A stretch of 64,000 bases of DNA from Gammaproteobacteria bacterium (GCA_024644535.1 JAHEKX010000027.1:130185-194184); one strand, 5' to 3'. Numbered from the stretch's first letter, positions 21,805 through 33,406 are shown. Made by a program: numbers and translations. Notes: a model not told the origin generated them from the sequence alone.

Positions 21805-21833
21805 ATACTACTCAATCGACCTTATGTTTTCAA
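21805..21833 (-). promoter_or_regulatory. Putative sigma70 promoter of rplM-rpsI with GC-rich discriminator
   Basis: TTGAAA (21828-21833), 17-bp spacer, TAGTAT (21805-21810), then TCGCGCTC. Confidence 0.75.
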
Positions 21834-21964
21834 GCAGTATTTTCACCATTTTCGCGCTTCGTCAAAAACACCCAAGGACCCATGTTTTTTGGCCTTGCCA
21901 TGACGACCTTAAAAAGAAACCGAACCGACAACTAGCGTCTCCGCACGATGCCCCACAGCAGTCT

Positions 21965-23059
21965 CTAAGCTTTATGAGCGCTGGCTAAATACTCTTCAGA
22001 TTGCATTTCCTGCAGTCGCGAATAGGTTCTATCGAACTCAAAACTCAAACGCGACCCCTGATAAAGCTCTAACAAAGACGCCTCGGCACTGAGTATCAGT
22101 TTTACGGAGCGGTCGTAGAACTCATCTACGAGGTTAATAAATCGTCGAGCTTGATCGTCGTTAGCCCCAGTAAAAATGGGCACCTGTTGCAGCAACACCG
22201 TATGGTAAACACGCGACAGTTCGATATAATCGTTTTGTGACCTCGGCCCATCGCACAGCGCAGCAAAGGTAAACCAGACGACGTCATCAGCAAGCGCCTT
22301 CGCCTGTAACTGCCTGTTATTTATCTCGATACTACAGCTTTCAACAGTAGCGTGAGGCACCAAGGACTGAAACATGCTTTGCAGCGCATGAGTGGCAGCG
22401 TCGTCGTGAGGAGTGTGATACAAGGGCAACGTTTGTAAGGTGCGCAGCCTGTAATCAACGCCAGAGTCCAAATTAAACACCCGAGTATACTTCTGCAGCA
22501 TGGCTATCGCTGGCAAAAACCTCTGCCGCTGCAAACCATCTTTATACAAGTCTTTAGGCACAATATTCGAGGTAGCAACAAGGGTAATACCCCGCTCGAA
22601 CAGAGCTTCCATTAGCCCCCCAAGGATCATTGCGTCACCGATATCAGTAACAAAAAACTCGTCAAAACATAGCACTTTAGCTTGAGCCGCGATGCCGTTC
22701 GCGACCGCTAGCAAGGGGTTTTTCTCGCCCTGCAAGCTACGTAAATCACTGTGCACCCGATACATAAATCGGTGAAAATGCACCCGCAACACCAGTTCAG
22801 ATGGCAGCGCATCGGTAAAAAGATCCAATAAGTGGGTTTTTCCCCGCCCGACTCCTCCCCAAAAATAGAGCCCTACTTCCGGCTCGCGATTGGACTTCCA
22901 ACTAAAAAGCCGAGGCTTGCGCTGCGCTCTAGCCAACACGCGGTGATAGAGGTCATCTAGCAAGGCGGCTGCCTCAGCTTGAGCTTGATCAGGCATGAGC
23001 ACACCCGATGCTAGCTGTTGCTGATATCGCGCTAAAGGACCTGTACCCGCCTCGCTCAT
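21965..23059 (-). CDS. zapE: Cell division protein ZapE (AFG1-family ATPase)
   Basis: YFWGGVGRGKTHLLDLF, HFHRFM, LCFDEFFVTDIGDAMIL. Confidence 0.94.
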   Translation of the reverse strand: MSEAGTGPLARYQQQLASGVLMPDQAQAEAAALLDDLYHRVLARAQRKPRLFSWKSNREPEVGLYFWGGVGRGKTHLLDLFTDALPSELVLRVHFHRFMYRVHSDLRSLQGEKNPLLAVANGIAAQAKVLCFDEFFVTDIGDAMILGGLMEALFERGITLVATSNIVPKDLYKDGLQRQRFLPAIAMLQKYTRVFNLDSGVDYRLRTLQTLPLYHTPHDDAATHALQSMFQSLVPHATVESCSIEINNRQLQAKALADDVVWFTFAALCDGPRSQNDYIELSRVYHTVLLQQVPIFTGANDDQARRFINLVDEFYDRSVKLILSAEASLLELYQGSRLSFEFDRTYSRLQEMQSEEYLASAHKA

Positions 23060-23190
23060 TGTAAATATACCTTTTAAATTTCGCGCTGAACTCTAGCGGT
23101 CCAGATGAAAAGTGGCAAGTAATGCACACGATAAATCGTTCAGCTGAGCACAGATTCAGGCTATACTGCACTTCTGAAGAGGATATTTAC

Positions 23191-23652
23191 GTGATCGAAC
23201 TAACATCTGCAACTCTATTAATTGCCGGCCTATTCATCGCAGCAGTCGCATTTCTTGCCGGCTGGCTCACTGGACAACGCGGCGTCACTGCCGACGACTC
23301 GCGCGAGCAGGAGCTAGAAGAAACTGTCACCATGCTCAAGCACAAACACGAGCAGTATCAGCACAGTGTAAACACACATTTCGCGCAAACTGCGGAGCTT
23401 GTGGGAAACCTAACGCAAGACTACCGAAAAGTGTACGAACATTTATCTGAAGGCGCGGCAACATTGTGCGATCAAAACCAATTACCACAGACACTTGCGC
23501 AAGCCATCGAGGCCGACCAAAACCGAGACCTTGACCCCGGCCAAACGCAAGCCCCTTTGGACTATGCACCAAAATCATCGCCAGACGAGCCCGGCATGCT
23601 GAACGAACGCTACGGTTTAGACACACCAGCTTTCAAGGAGCAGCGACATTAA
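23191..23652 (+). CDS. DUF1043 family YhcB/ZapG-like inner-membrane protein (GTG start)
   Basis: N-terminal TM, coiled coil, HFAQTAELVGNLTQDYRKVYEHLSEGA motif; start VIELTSA at 23191. Confidence 0.85.
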   Translation: MIELTSATLLIAGLFIAAVAFLAGWLTGQRGVTADDSREQELEETVTMLKHKHEQYQHSVNTHFAQTAELVGNLTQDYRKVYEHLSEGAATLCDQNQLPQTLAQAIEADQNRDLDPGQTQAPLDYAPKSSPDEPGMLNERYGLDTPAFKEQRH

Positions 23653-24413
23653 GCCGGGTTTTGAATGTCGATAAACCGATGCTTCACCCCAAATTCTCGC
23701 TCCAACCAAAGCCCCAAAGCTTGCACACCTCCGCGTTCAGTCGCGTGATGACCGGCGGCAAAGTAATGCACTCCCTCCTCGCGTGCCGAGTGTGTTGTTT
23801 TTTCTGAGATCTCGCCGCTGATATAAGCGTCTAAACCTAGGTGTGCCGCCTGATCAATAAAGCCCTGAGCACCACCCGTGCACCACCCAAATCGCTTAAT
23901 TTTCGGGTTTTCAGCGGCCACCCATACGCAAGAGCGTCCCACGGCAAGCTCGATCCCCCGCTGTAGGGCCTGCACATCACACGGCTTCTCGAACACACCC
24001 TGCCAAACTGGCTGTTCAGGGTTCCCTGGGCACAGTTGAAACCGTGGCAAATGTTCCTGAAGACAATGGCCCAAGGCGGTGTTATTGCCAAATTCAGGGT
24101 GATAATCTAGAGGCAAGTGGTACGCCATCATATTGAGATCGGCATTTAAAAGAGCGGCCAAGCGCTGGCGCTTCATACCCACCACCGGTTCGGCTTCACC
24201 TTTCCAAAAGTATCCGTGATGCACCAACAGTAAGTCAGCCTGCCAAGCGATCGCCTCATCGATAGCCGCTTTACAGGCTGTAACCGCGGTTGCCACGCGC
24301 TGAATATTCGATCGCCCTTCTACTTGCAACCCGTTGGGACAATAATCGCGAATCGATTTCGCGCTCAACAACTCATCCAAAGCAGCCACTACGACAGCTC
24401 GTTCGACAGACAT
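23649..24413 (-). CDS. Nif3-like dinuclear metal center protein (YbgI type)
   Basis: DYCPNGLQVEGR, LLVHHGYFW, YHLPLDYHPEFGNN, GHHATERGGVQALG. Confidence 0.93.
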   Translation of the reverse strand: MSVERAVVVAALDELLSAKSIRDYCPNGLQVEGRSNIQRVATAVTACKAAIDEAIAWQADLLLVHHGYFWKGEAEPVVGMKRQRLAALLNADLNMMAYHLPLDYHPEFGNNTALGHCLQEHLPRFQLCPGNPEQPVWQGVFEKPCDVQALQRGIELAVGRSCVWVAAENPKIKRFGWCTGGAQGFIDQAAHLGLDAYISGEISEKTTHSAREEGVHYFAAGHHATERGGVQALGLWLEREFGVKHRFIDIQNPA

Positions 24414-24468
24414 ATGAACTCTCCCATTAGATTGCGTATACTACGCGTATTACATTGGGTAAAAAACT

Positions 24469-25569
24469 ATGCAACGCATTTTGTCACAATGGCTGTGGCC
24501 TTCAATAGCAGGCATCGCAATTGCAGTACTGGTGCTCGAGCATACCGGCTGGCGCGACACCGTGCTGCAACCCAGTCAGCAAGTCACCAGTTACGCCACA
24601 GCAGTCGCAAAAGCGACCCCCTCGGTCGTAAATATCTACACCGCAAAGGTTGTTAATGAGGCCACTCCCCCGGGGACCAATCGTTTTAACCAACTCAATC
24701 GCGGCTATAATCAACAACGCGTCGAGCGTTCTCTAGGATCAGGCGTAATACTCTCGGAAGACGGCATTATCCTGACCAATCGCCACGTCATTGCCGACGC
24801 AGACGCCATACAGGTATTGCTCAATGACAATCGTAACGCGCGAGCGGAGTTACTCGGGGCCGACCCGGCCACAGACCTGGCGGTTCTTAAAATCGATCTA
24901 GATCGCTTAAGCCCAGCCATTATTGGCGACTCAAACGCCGCCTATGTGGGCGATGTCGTGCTCGCAATTGGAAACCCTCTCGGGTTCGGCAGTTCAGTGA
25001 CGCAAGGTATTATTTCCGCCCTTGGTCGCTACGGGTTTCAAGGCGGTGCCTACTACGAAGATTACATCCAAACCGACGCCACAATTCATATGGGCAACTC
25101 AGGTGGCGCTCTGATCAATACCAAAGGTGAGCTACTGGGTATTAATTCTTTAATTTACACGGGCGGCAACACCGCCAATGCCAGCGCAGGGATCGGCATC
25201 AGTCTCGCAATCCCCATTAATCTAGCGACCTTTGTAGCACAGGACCTCATTGATTACGGCCAGGTCATTCGCGGCTGGATGGGTGTCAGCGTACAACCTT
25301 TTATCCCCGATACCAGTCGACCCAATATCGGCGCCTTACTAGTGACGCAGACAGTAGCGAATGGACCAGCGGATCGCGCAGGCATAAAACCCGGAGATAT
25401 TATTACCGCAATTAACAACGAACCAGTAACCGATGGACGCATTACCATGCATCGCATCGCTTTGTTGCGACCAGGCGATATTGTCAGCGTGACTCTAGTG
25501 GACGAGAGCGATAAGACAAGCACTTTAAACGTAGTACTTGGATCGTTAAAACAAGCATCTCAGGGTTAG
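24469..25569 (+). CDS. DegS/AlgW-type periplasmic serine protease with PDZ domain
   Basis: N-terminal TM anchor, catalytic H (ILTNRHVI), TDLAVLKID, MGNSGGALIN, C-terminal single PDZ. Confidence 0.92.
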   Translation: MQRILSQWLWPSIAGIAIAVLVLEHTGWRDTVLQPSQQVTSYATAVAKATPSVVNIYTAKVVNEATPPGTNRFNQLNRGYNQQRVERSLGSGVILSEDGIILTNRHVIADADAIQVLLNDNRNARAELLGADPATDLAVLKIDLDRLSPAIIGDSNAAYVGDVVLAIGNPLGFGSSVTQGIISALGRYGFQGGAYYEDYIQTDATIHMGNSGGALINTKGELLGINSLIYTGGNTANASAGIGISLAIPINLATFVAQDLIDYGQVIRGWMGVSVQPFIPDTSRPNIGALLVTQTVANGPADRAGIKPGDIITAINNEPVTDGRITMHRIALLRPGDIVSVTLVDESDKTSTLNVVLGSLKQASQG

Positions 25570-26879
25570 CGGTCACTGTCTCTTTTAAAGCGCATCTCAG
25601 CGCTCTGCGCATGCGCAGTCAACCCTTCGGCTCGCGCCAGTACCGAGGTGCAATCAGCCAGACGCCGACCACCCAGAGCCGCGACTTTAATAATCGATGA
25701 GCGCTTTTCAAAGTCATATACACCAAGGGGCGAGCTGAAACGGGCCGTGCCAGAAGTGGGCAATACGTGGTTAGGCCCCGCGCAATAGTCGCCCAGTGAC
25801 TCCGTCGCATAGGCGCCCAAAAACACAGCACCCGCGTGCTTAATATCGTCTAGTAAGGCCTCTGGATCCGACACCGCTAACTCAAGATGCTCAGGCGCCA
25901 AACGATTACTGACCGAGGCGGCATCAGCCAAATCCCGTGTCGCGATTAAAGCACTGCGGCCCTCTAATGCAGCGGCAATAATGGCTTTGCGCTCCATTGT
26001 CGGCAGCAGGCGAGCGATGCTTTCCTGTAATTGCCCCAGAAAAGCGACATCAGGGCACAAAACCAGAGCTTGAGCCATTTCGTCGTGCTCACACTGAGCA
26101 AACATATCCATAGCAATCCAATCAGGATCAACACTACCGTCGGTAATAATCAGCACTTCTGATGGCCCAGCGATCATGTCGATACCCACCTGACCGTATA
26201 CTGCTCGCTTTGCCGCAGCGACATAGGCATTACCTGGACCCACGATCTTATCAACCGCTTTGATACTGTCGGTTCCGTAAGCCAAAGCAGCAACCGCTTG
26301 CGCGCCGCCAATGGTGATTACCTCGTCGACGCCCGCCAAATGAGCTGCGGCTAAGACCCAGTCATTAACTTCCCCTCGGGGAAATGGTGACACCATGACG
26401 ATACGATCGACACCGGCCACTTTTGCAGGAATGGTGTTCATTAACACGGAAGAAGGATACGAGGCCTTTCCGCCAGGCACGTAAACGCCTACGGAATCAA
26501 GCGGCAACACGCGCTGCCCAAAAGTGTTACCCAAGGCATCTGTTACCCGCCAACTGTCTTGCTTTTGATTTTGGTGGAACCACTCGATACGCTCTGCAGC
26601 TAAAGCAAGCTGCTCGTAGCCTCCCTCGGGTAGTCGAGCAACTGCCGCTTTTAGCTCATCCGCAGAAACCCACAAGGCCTCGACCGATTCAATTTCACGA
26701 ACATCGAATTTCCGAGTCAACTCTACAAGTGCAGCATCACCCTCAGCGCGTACTTTGGCAATAATGGCATCCGTTACCTCAATAACGTTCTGATTCAGGG
26801 CACCTTGAGCCTCGCAGATCGACGCCAGCTGCTTGTCAAATTCGGCATCAGTAGTGGTAAGTTGTCGAATTTTAGTCAC
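25566..26879 (-). CDS. hisD: Histidinol dehydrogenase
   Basis: [44 protein letters not shown]. Confidence 0.98.
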   Translation of the reverse strand: MTKIRQLTTTDAEFDKQLASICEAQGALNQNVIEVTDAIIAKVRAEGDAALVELTRKFDVREIESVEALWVSADELKAAVARLPEGGYEQLALAAERIEWFHQNQKQDSWRVTDALGNTFGQRVLPLDSVGVYVPGGKASYPSSVLMNTIPAKVAGVDRIVMVSPFPRGEVNDWVLAAAHLAGVDEVITIGGAQAVAALAYGTDSIKAVDKIVGPGNAYVAAAKRAVYGQVGIDMIAGPSEVLIITDGSVDPDWIAMDMFAQCEHDEMAQALVLCPDVAFLGQLQESIARLLPTMERKAIIAAALEGRSALIATRDLADAASVSNRLAPEHLELAVSDPEALLDDIKHAGAVFLGAYATESLGDYCAGPNHVLPTSGTARFSSPLGVYDFEKRSSIIKVAALGGRRLADCTSVLARAEGLTAHAQSAEMRFKRDSDR

Positions 26880-27510
26880 CGATTAAATCTCTAGTGAGGG
26901 CCTCTTTAAGGCGATCGATCAAAGTACTGACTTGTTCGTGGTGCGAACGCATGGCCGCTTTGTTTACGATTAGACGCGAGCTGATATCGGCGATCGCCTC
27001 TTTCGGCGTCATACCGTTAGCGCGCAATGTATTGCCTGTATCTACAATATCAACGATCTCGTCAGCCAGATTCATTAAAGGCGCCAATTCCATGGCTCCG
27101 TACAGTTTAATTAATTCGACCTGCACCCCACGCTCCGCATAAAAATTGCGCGCCACATTCACAAATTTTGTAGCCACTCGCAGCTTGCCATTGACGGGTT
27201 CAGCGTCAACAGCGGCGGCCGTCATTAACCGGCATTTAGCGATACCGAGATCCAGCGGCTCGTAAACACCCTCAGCACCGTGTTCAAGCAAAATATCTTT
27301 ACCGACCACTCCCACTTGCGCCGCACCGTAGCGAACATAGGTCGGCACATCGGTACCGCGAATAATGACCAGAGACACCCCGTTCATAGTCGTTGGAAAA
27401 ATTAGTTTGCGACTGCTGTACACATCTTCCAAAGGCTCGATGCCGGCATGTGCAAGCAATGGCAAAGTCTCTTTCAGTATTCGGCCCTTGGTGAGCGCGA
27501 TTGTCAGCAT
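26872..27510 (-). CDS. hisG: ATP phosphoribosyltransferase (short form)
   Basis: [27 protein letters not shown]. Confidence 0.97.
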   Translation of the reverse strand: MLTIALTKGRILKETLPLLAHAGIEPLEDVYSSRKLIFPTTMNGVSLVIIRGTDVPTYVRYGAAQVGVVGKDILLEHGAEGVYEPLDLGIAKCRLMTAAAVDAEPVNGKLRVATKFVNVARNFYAERGVQVELIKLYGAMELAPLMNLADEIVDIVDTGNTLRANGMTPKEAIADISSRLIVNKAAMRSHHEQVSTLIDRLKEALTRDLIGD

Positions 27511-27522
27511 GATACTTCCTTG

Positions 27523-28797
<1,275 letters not shown>

Positions 28798-28812
28798 TTA
28801 CTTTGCGCACTA

Positions 28813-29046
28813 TCACGCCTCAGCTTCCGCTGGAGTTTTAGCGCGGATATTGACCGCATGAATGGTTCCAGCTGCGATCAAATCAGCAACCACAGCGTAG
28901 ACCAACTGCTGGCGTTTAACCGCTCGCAAACCGTCAAACTGCGCGCCCACCGCGTGAATGGTGTAGTGCCCACCCTGTTCAGTAACGCTCACATCGCACT
29001 CTGGCAGACCCGCCGCCACAATATCTTCTAAAGTCTGCGCATCCAC
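28813..29046 (-). CDS. ibaG: BolA-family protein IbaG (GTG start)
   Basis: GHYTIHAVGAQFDGLRAVKRQQLVYAVV...IHAVNIRAKTPAE; adjacent to murA. Confidence 0.88.
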   Translation of the reverse strand: MDAQTLEDIVAAGLPECDVSVTEQGGHYTIHAVGAQFDGLRAVKRQQLVYAVVADLIAAGTIHAVNIRAKTPAEAEA

Positions 29047-29050
29047 AGAA

Positions 29051-29764
29051 TTATCCCTCTTTACCCCAGTTATCAATAACGCTTTGAACCACCTGCTCAA
29101 AACAGGCTGAATCGTCAGACTCGCACTTTAAGGCACGCGCAAATCTCTTTGCCGAACTATCAAATTGCGAGCGATAGATATCACCCAAATTCACGTCCTC
29201 AATAATAACGTTCACCAACTGCCAGCTTCCGTCTTTAGCTTGACGCATTTTGTATTCAACCAGATAAGGCTCATCGTTGGCACGCTTAATTTTTTGATAG
29301 ACCGACTCGATACTGCCAACGACTTCATCTTCTGGCTTGACGACCTCTATCTCAGCTTGAGCAAAAGCGATTAGGCCTTTGGCGTAAGTCTCAACTAAAT
29401 TAGTACTCATGACTTCAGTAAAGGCTTCTAGCTGCTCTCGCAAATTCGCTCGCCCCTCGTCAGAGAGCGACATGTAGTAACGCTTCGATGCAAAGTTACC
29501 CATCACGGCTCTAGAAAACCCACGATAATCGACCACATCATCCATCACGCCTCGCAGGTCTGCGATATACAGGGCCAAGCCCTCATCGGTTGAATCGTCG
29601 GCCGTTTTCAGCACTACCATCACGCGCTCAGTGGTATTAAATACCGCCTCGTAAGCAGTGGTGGCTAAGACCGCAGTATTATCCTCATGCGTCTGGGCGC
29701 GCAAACCTAGACTGCCAAGCGCCAGGCTCACCGCGACCAAAAAAACACTCATTCGAGCAATCAT
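29051..29764 (-). CDS. mlaC: MlaC/Ttg2D-family periplasmic phospholipid-binding protein
   Basis: Signal peptide (MIARMSVFLVAVSLALGSLGLRAQ); VDYRGFSRAVMGNF, YKMRQAKDGSWQLVNVIIEDVNLGDIYRSQF; start 29764. Confidence 0.88.
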   Translation of the reverse strand: MIARMSVFLVAVSLALGSLGLRAQTHEDNTAVLATTAYEAVFNTTERVMVVLKTADDSTDEGLALYIADLRGVMDDVVDYRGFSRAVMGNFASKRYYMSLSDEGRANLREQLEAFTEVMSTNLVETYAKGLIAFAQAEIEVVKPEDEVVGSIESVYQKIKRANDEPYLVEYKMRQAKDGSWQLVNVIIEDVNLGDIYRSQFDSSAKRFARALKCESDDSACFEQVVQSVIDNWGKEG

Positions 29765-29812
29765 TTCGACTCCTTTGCCTACCAAATACACGGTAGGGCT
29801 TCGCTTGGTTGA

Positions 29813-29838
29813 CGTTGGCTGTATAATGCGCGCCAACG
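29813..29838. promoter_or_regulatory. Inverted repeat CGTTGGC-N12-GCCAACG enclosing a TATAAT box in the mlaC/yrbG divergent intergenic region
   Basis: Perfect 7-bp arms at 29813-29819 and 29832-29838; TATAAT at 29822-29827. Confidence 0.5.
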
Positions 29839-29906
29839 GTGCGCGAGTATACCCGATGTTGGGTGTGCTGCGGGCATTATAACAGCTACTTACAGGCGAT
29901 TTCTTT

Positions 29907-30884
29907 ATGCTAGTAAACATTGCCGCCATATTGGTTGGATTCCTAATACTTATCTGGAGTTCCGATCAATTTGTCGAAGGCGCTGCATCTATCGCTAAAA
30001 AGATGGGTGTATCTCAAATTATTATAGGCATGACCATCGTCTCGATTGGCACCTCGGCGCCTGAAATTGTGGTCTCCGTTATAGCAGCCCTAGACGGTGC
30101 GGGTAATCTAGCGGTAGGCAATGCACTAGGGTCAAATATCGCCAATATTGGTCTGGTTCTTGGTGCCACCTTGCTCGCAGCGCCTCTGCTGTTGCGTGAT
30201 AGCTACTTGAAAAACGAAATGCCCATTTTAATCGGCGTAACGTTCTTGGGCGCATTGTTACTTAGTGATGGCGTCCTCAACCGTTTGGACGGACTTATCT
30301 TGCTGACCTGCTTGGTCGTTATTCTAGCCAAAATGATTCGTGACGAAACCCGTGACCAAGTTTTACGACAACAGGTTACTGAAGAGCATCTCACTGAACC
30401 CGGTGCTTCGCACCCCTGGTTGAGATTTATTGGAGGCGCGCTGCTATTAATTGGCAGCTCGCGACTCTTGGTTTGGGGGGCGGTGAACGTTGCCCAGACA
30501 CTCGGTATATCAGAATTAATTATAGGCCTAACGATTATCGCTATTGGCACCAGCCTACCCGAGCTGGCCGCGTCTATTATCAGTGCGCGCAAAGGTCATG
30601 CCGAGATTGCCTTGGGAAATGTATTGGGCTCTAACTTATTCAATTTGCTTGCGGTTCTTCCCATACCTGGACTGATCGCACCGCTCGCGCTAGACAGCAA
30701 TGCCATAAGCCGCGACTACCCCATCATGACAGCGCTTACACTGTTACTGGGAGTCGCCATGATTTTCGCATACCGACGGGTCAAGTCACACCATACACCC
30801 GCCATTTTAGGCCGCAAATGGGGAGCCTTTTTGCTAATTTGTTGTCTTTGCTACTACACTCTAATTACATTGACGATAGGTTAA
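29907..30884 (+). CDS. Calcium/sodium antiporter, CaCA family YrbG-like
   Basis: Two alpha repeats (TIVSIGTSAPEIVVS, TIIAIGTSLPELAAS). Confidence 0.94.
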   Translation: MLVNIAAILVGFLILIWSSDQFVEGAASIAKKMGVSQIIIGMTIVSIGTSAPEIVVSVIAALDGAGNLAVGNALGSNIANIGLVLGATLLAAPLLLRDSYLKNEMPILIGVTFLGALLLSDGVLNRLDGLILLTCLVVILAKMIRDETRDQVLRQQVTEEHLTEPGASHPWLRFIGGALLLIGSSRLLVWGAVNVAQTLGISELIIGLTIIAIGTSLPELAASIISARKGHAEIALGNVLGSNLFNLLAVLPIPGLIAPLALDSNAISRDYPIMTALTLLLGVAMIFAYRRVKSHHTPAILGRKWGAFLLICCLCYYTLITLTIG

Positions 30885-30893
30885 GGGCTGACA

Positions 30894-31868
30894 ATGACTT
30901 TAGATCCCATGGCCGCAATCACGGCGGCCAAGCGAACGTTTCAAATGGAAGCCGAGGCTGTTGCTAACCTCGCGCACAAACTAGACCAGCAGTTCCCCAA
31001 AGCCTGCGAGCTAATGCTGGCTAGCACAGGCCGAGTTATCGTTACGGGAATGGGCAAGTCGGGTCACATTGCTCGCAAAATTGCAGCGACACTAGCCAGT
31101 ACCGGCACCCCGGCACATTTCGTGCATCCAGGCGAAGCGAGCCACGGAGATATGGGCATGATCACAGCGCAAGACGTTGTAGTCGCTTTGTCCAATAGCG
31201 GTACCGCGGTCGAAATATTGACGCTACTGCCCTTACTAAAGCGTTTAGGAGTACCACTAATAGCCATGACAGGCAAGCCAGAGTCAGCGCTTGCCCTAGC
31301 TTCCGATGCACACCTTAATACAGGTGTCGAAACCGAAGCCTGCCCACTTGATCTAGCGCCAACCTCCAGCACCACGACCGCCTTAGTCATGGGTGACGCA
31401 CTTGCCATTGCCCTGCTAGAAGCACGAGGTTTTACTGCTGAGGATTTCGCGTTCTCACACCCCGGCGGCAAATTAGGTCGCAAACTCTTGCTTAAAGTCG
31501 CAGACGTAATGCGTGAAGGCAGCGCGATACCCAGAGTTAACTCCGGCACCAAGCTCATAGATGCTCTGCTCGAAATCAGTCAAAAAGGTTTGGGCATGAC
31601 CACAGTGATCGACCAAGATGACGTTTTGCTTGGTCTATTTACCGACGGCGACTTGCGCCGCACACTCGACAAGGGGCTAGATATCACATCGACGCCCATC
31701 CGAGAGGTCATGACCACCGGCGCCAAAACCATTGGCGCTAATCATCTTGCCGCTGAGGCCCTTAACATCATGGAGCAGAACAAAATTTCGGCCCTAGTCG
31801 TCGCCGAGGGCTGTTCGGTACGAGGCGTCATTCACTTAATGGATTTATTGCGCGAGGGCATTGCATGA
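30894..31868 (+). CDS. kdsD: D-arabinose 5-phosphate isomerase
   Basis: VTGMGKSGHIARKIAATLASTGTPAHFVHPGEASHGD, C-terminal CBS pair. Confidence 0.96.
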   Translation: MTLDPMAAITAAKRTFQMEAEAVANLAHKLDQQFPKACELMLASTGRVIVTGMGKSGHIARKIAATLASTGTPAHFVHPGEASHGDMGMITAQDVVVALSNSGTAVEILTLLPLLKRLGVPLIAMTGKPESALALASDAHLNTGVETEACPLDLAPTSSTTTALVMGDALAIALLEARGFTAEDFAFSHPGGKLGRKLLLKVADVMREGSAIPRVNSGTKLIDALLEISQKGLGMTTVIDQDDVLLGLFTDGDLRRTLDKGLDITSTPIREVMTTGAKTIGANHLAAEALNIMEQNKISALVVAEGCSVRGVIHLMDLLREGIA

Positions 31869-32374
31869 CCCCATTCCAAGATTTAAAAGCCCTAGCGCTT
31901 GATGTAGATGGCGTACTGAGTGATGGCCGTCTGTATTACGGCAATGACGGTGAAGAGCTCAAAACCTTCAATATCCGGGACGGTCTGGGCATTAAGCTCT
32001 TGCAGCAAGCGGGCATTAACGTTGCCATTATCACTGGGCGCACATCTAACATCGTGGCCCGTCGCGCACGAGAGCTCGGTATTGAACATATTATTCAAGG
32101 CCGAGAAGACAAAGTGACGGCGCTTCAAGAATTGTGCGCACGACTTCACTTAACCACTGAGCAAGTCGCCTACATGGGCGATGACTTACCCGACCGTAAA
32201 GCCATCATCGTTGCAGGGTTCGGTGCAACCGTGGCCGACGGGTCCGACGATATCAAAGCGGTAGCCGACTGGCAGAGCAACAAGCCTGGGGGCGCTGGAG
32301 CGGTTCGCGAGTTAGCCGAAACTTGGCTAAAATCACTCGGCGTTTGGGACGAACTCGTAGAGCAACAAGCTTAG
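31865..32374 (+). CDS. kdsC: 3-deoxy-D-manno-octulosonate 8-phosphate phosphatase
   Basis: LALDVDGVLSDGRLYYGNDGEELKTFNIRDGLGIKLL. Confidence 0.97.
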   Translation: MTPFQDLKALALDVDGVLSDGRLYYGNDGEELKTFNIRDGLGIKLLQQAGINVAIITGRTSNIVARRARELGIEHIIQGREDKVTALQELCARLHLTTEQVAYMGDDLPDRKAIIVAGFGATVADGSDDIKAVADWQSNKPGGAGAVRELAETWLKSLGVWDELVEQQA

Positions 32375-32925
32375 TGGGCAACAAACGCATTCAAACCATT
32401 ATCCTCTGCATTACAGCGGCAATAGCGTGGCAGTTCTACGACGACATTGATATGCGTGACGTCACCCCCGAAGCCCCACGAGACGTGTTGCAAACCTATT
32501 TAAAAAACAGCGAGACTGTGCGTTTTGACACCAACGGACAGGCCAAAGACAGCGTGGGTGCAGAGGAAATTCGCTACTACACTGGACACACACGAGGAGA
32601 GCTGACCAAAGCGAGCATCTCCAGAACCTTGACCATTAACGAGAGCTGGTCCGCTAGGGCGATGCAGGGTACGGTTTACGAAGACAATCAAACCGTGACA
32701 CTCCGGGGTCAGGTCGTTCTAAACCATGACTCGAACGACATTCAGCTCAAAACCGAACGTCTAAACCTAGACTTAGTAAAAGACGTTGCGCACACCGACG
32801 CGCTTGTTACACTAACGCATCATGGCGCCACAACTCAATCAGAAGGCCTGACTGCCGATCTAAAACAACAGTCCTTCCACTTCATGCACAAGGTTAATTC
32901 TGTTTATGTTCCGCTTGAACCTTAA
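32374..32925 (+). CDS. lptC: LPS export protein LptC (GTG start overlapping kdsC stop)
   Basis: Single TM, LptC beta-jellyroll pattern, kdsC-lptC-lptA-lptB synteny. Confidence 0.85.
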   Translation: MGNKRIQTIILCITAAIAWQFYDDIDMRDVTPEAPRDVLQTYLKNSETVRFDTNGQAKDSVGAEEIRYYTGHTRGELTKASISRTLTINESWSARAMQGTVYEDNQTVTLRGQVVLNHDSNDIQLKTERLNLDLVKDVAHTDALVTLTHHGATTQSEGLTADLKQQSFHFMHKVNSVYVPLEP

Positions 32926-33406
32926 ATTTCTGGGCCTGCTACTAGCAATACTGAGCCCTTGGGGTCTAGCGCAGTCAGCACATGATCCCATACGGATTAG
33001 CGCCGACCAAGCAACACGATCTGAGCTCGAGGGCATTACTCGCTACTTAGGCAACGTTGTACTCGTACAAGGCCCTATTACGATTTCTGCTAGCTCGCTC
33101 GAAATTTATCAAGCAAACGCCCAACAGATCAAAATTATTGCGACAGGCTCTCCCGCCACTTTCGAACAGCCTATGATAGGCGAAGAACCTGCCATTGATG
33201 CTAAAGCCAAGACCATTCGCTACGAGCAAGTCGCGCGCAAAGTCATACTTGAGCAAGACGCTCGTATCCAGCGCGGTGATTCCGTCATCAGTGGTCCTCT
33301 TATCGAATATTTCATCGACGAAAAGCGCGTTCAAGCGGGTCAGGATGCCAATCAACCGAAGAGCCGAATCGAAGTCGTCATCCCATCTTCAGGTAACACC
33401 CCCTAA
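32906..33406 (+). CDS. lptA: LPS periplasmic transport protein LptA
   Basis: Signal peptide, DPIRISADQATRSELEGITRYLGNVVLVQG. Confidence 0.93.
   Translation: MFRLNLKFLGLLLAILSPWGLAQSAHDPIRISADQATRSELEGITRYLGNVVLVQGPITISASSLEIYQANAQQIKIIATGSPATFEQPMIGEEPAIDAKAKTIRYEQVARKVILEQDARIQRGDSVISGPLIEYFIDEKRVQAGQDANQPKSRIEVVIPSSGNTP

Noticed and set aside
30203-30592. 129-aa minus-strand ORF
   Set aside because: Antisense to the yrbG-like antiporter; no supporting features.
31064-31558. 164-aa minus-strand ORF
   Set aside because: Antisense to kdsD; Ser/Ala/Pro-rich shadow-ORF composition.
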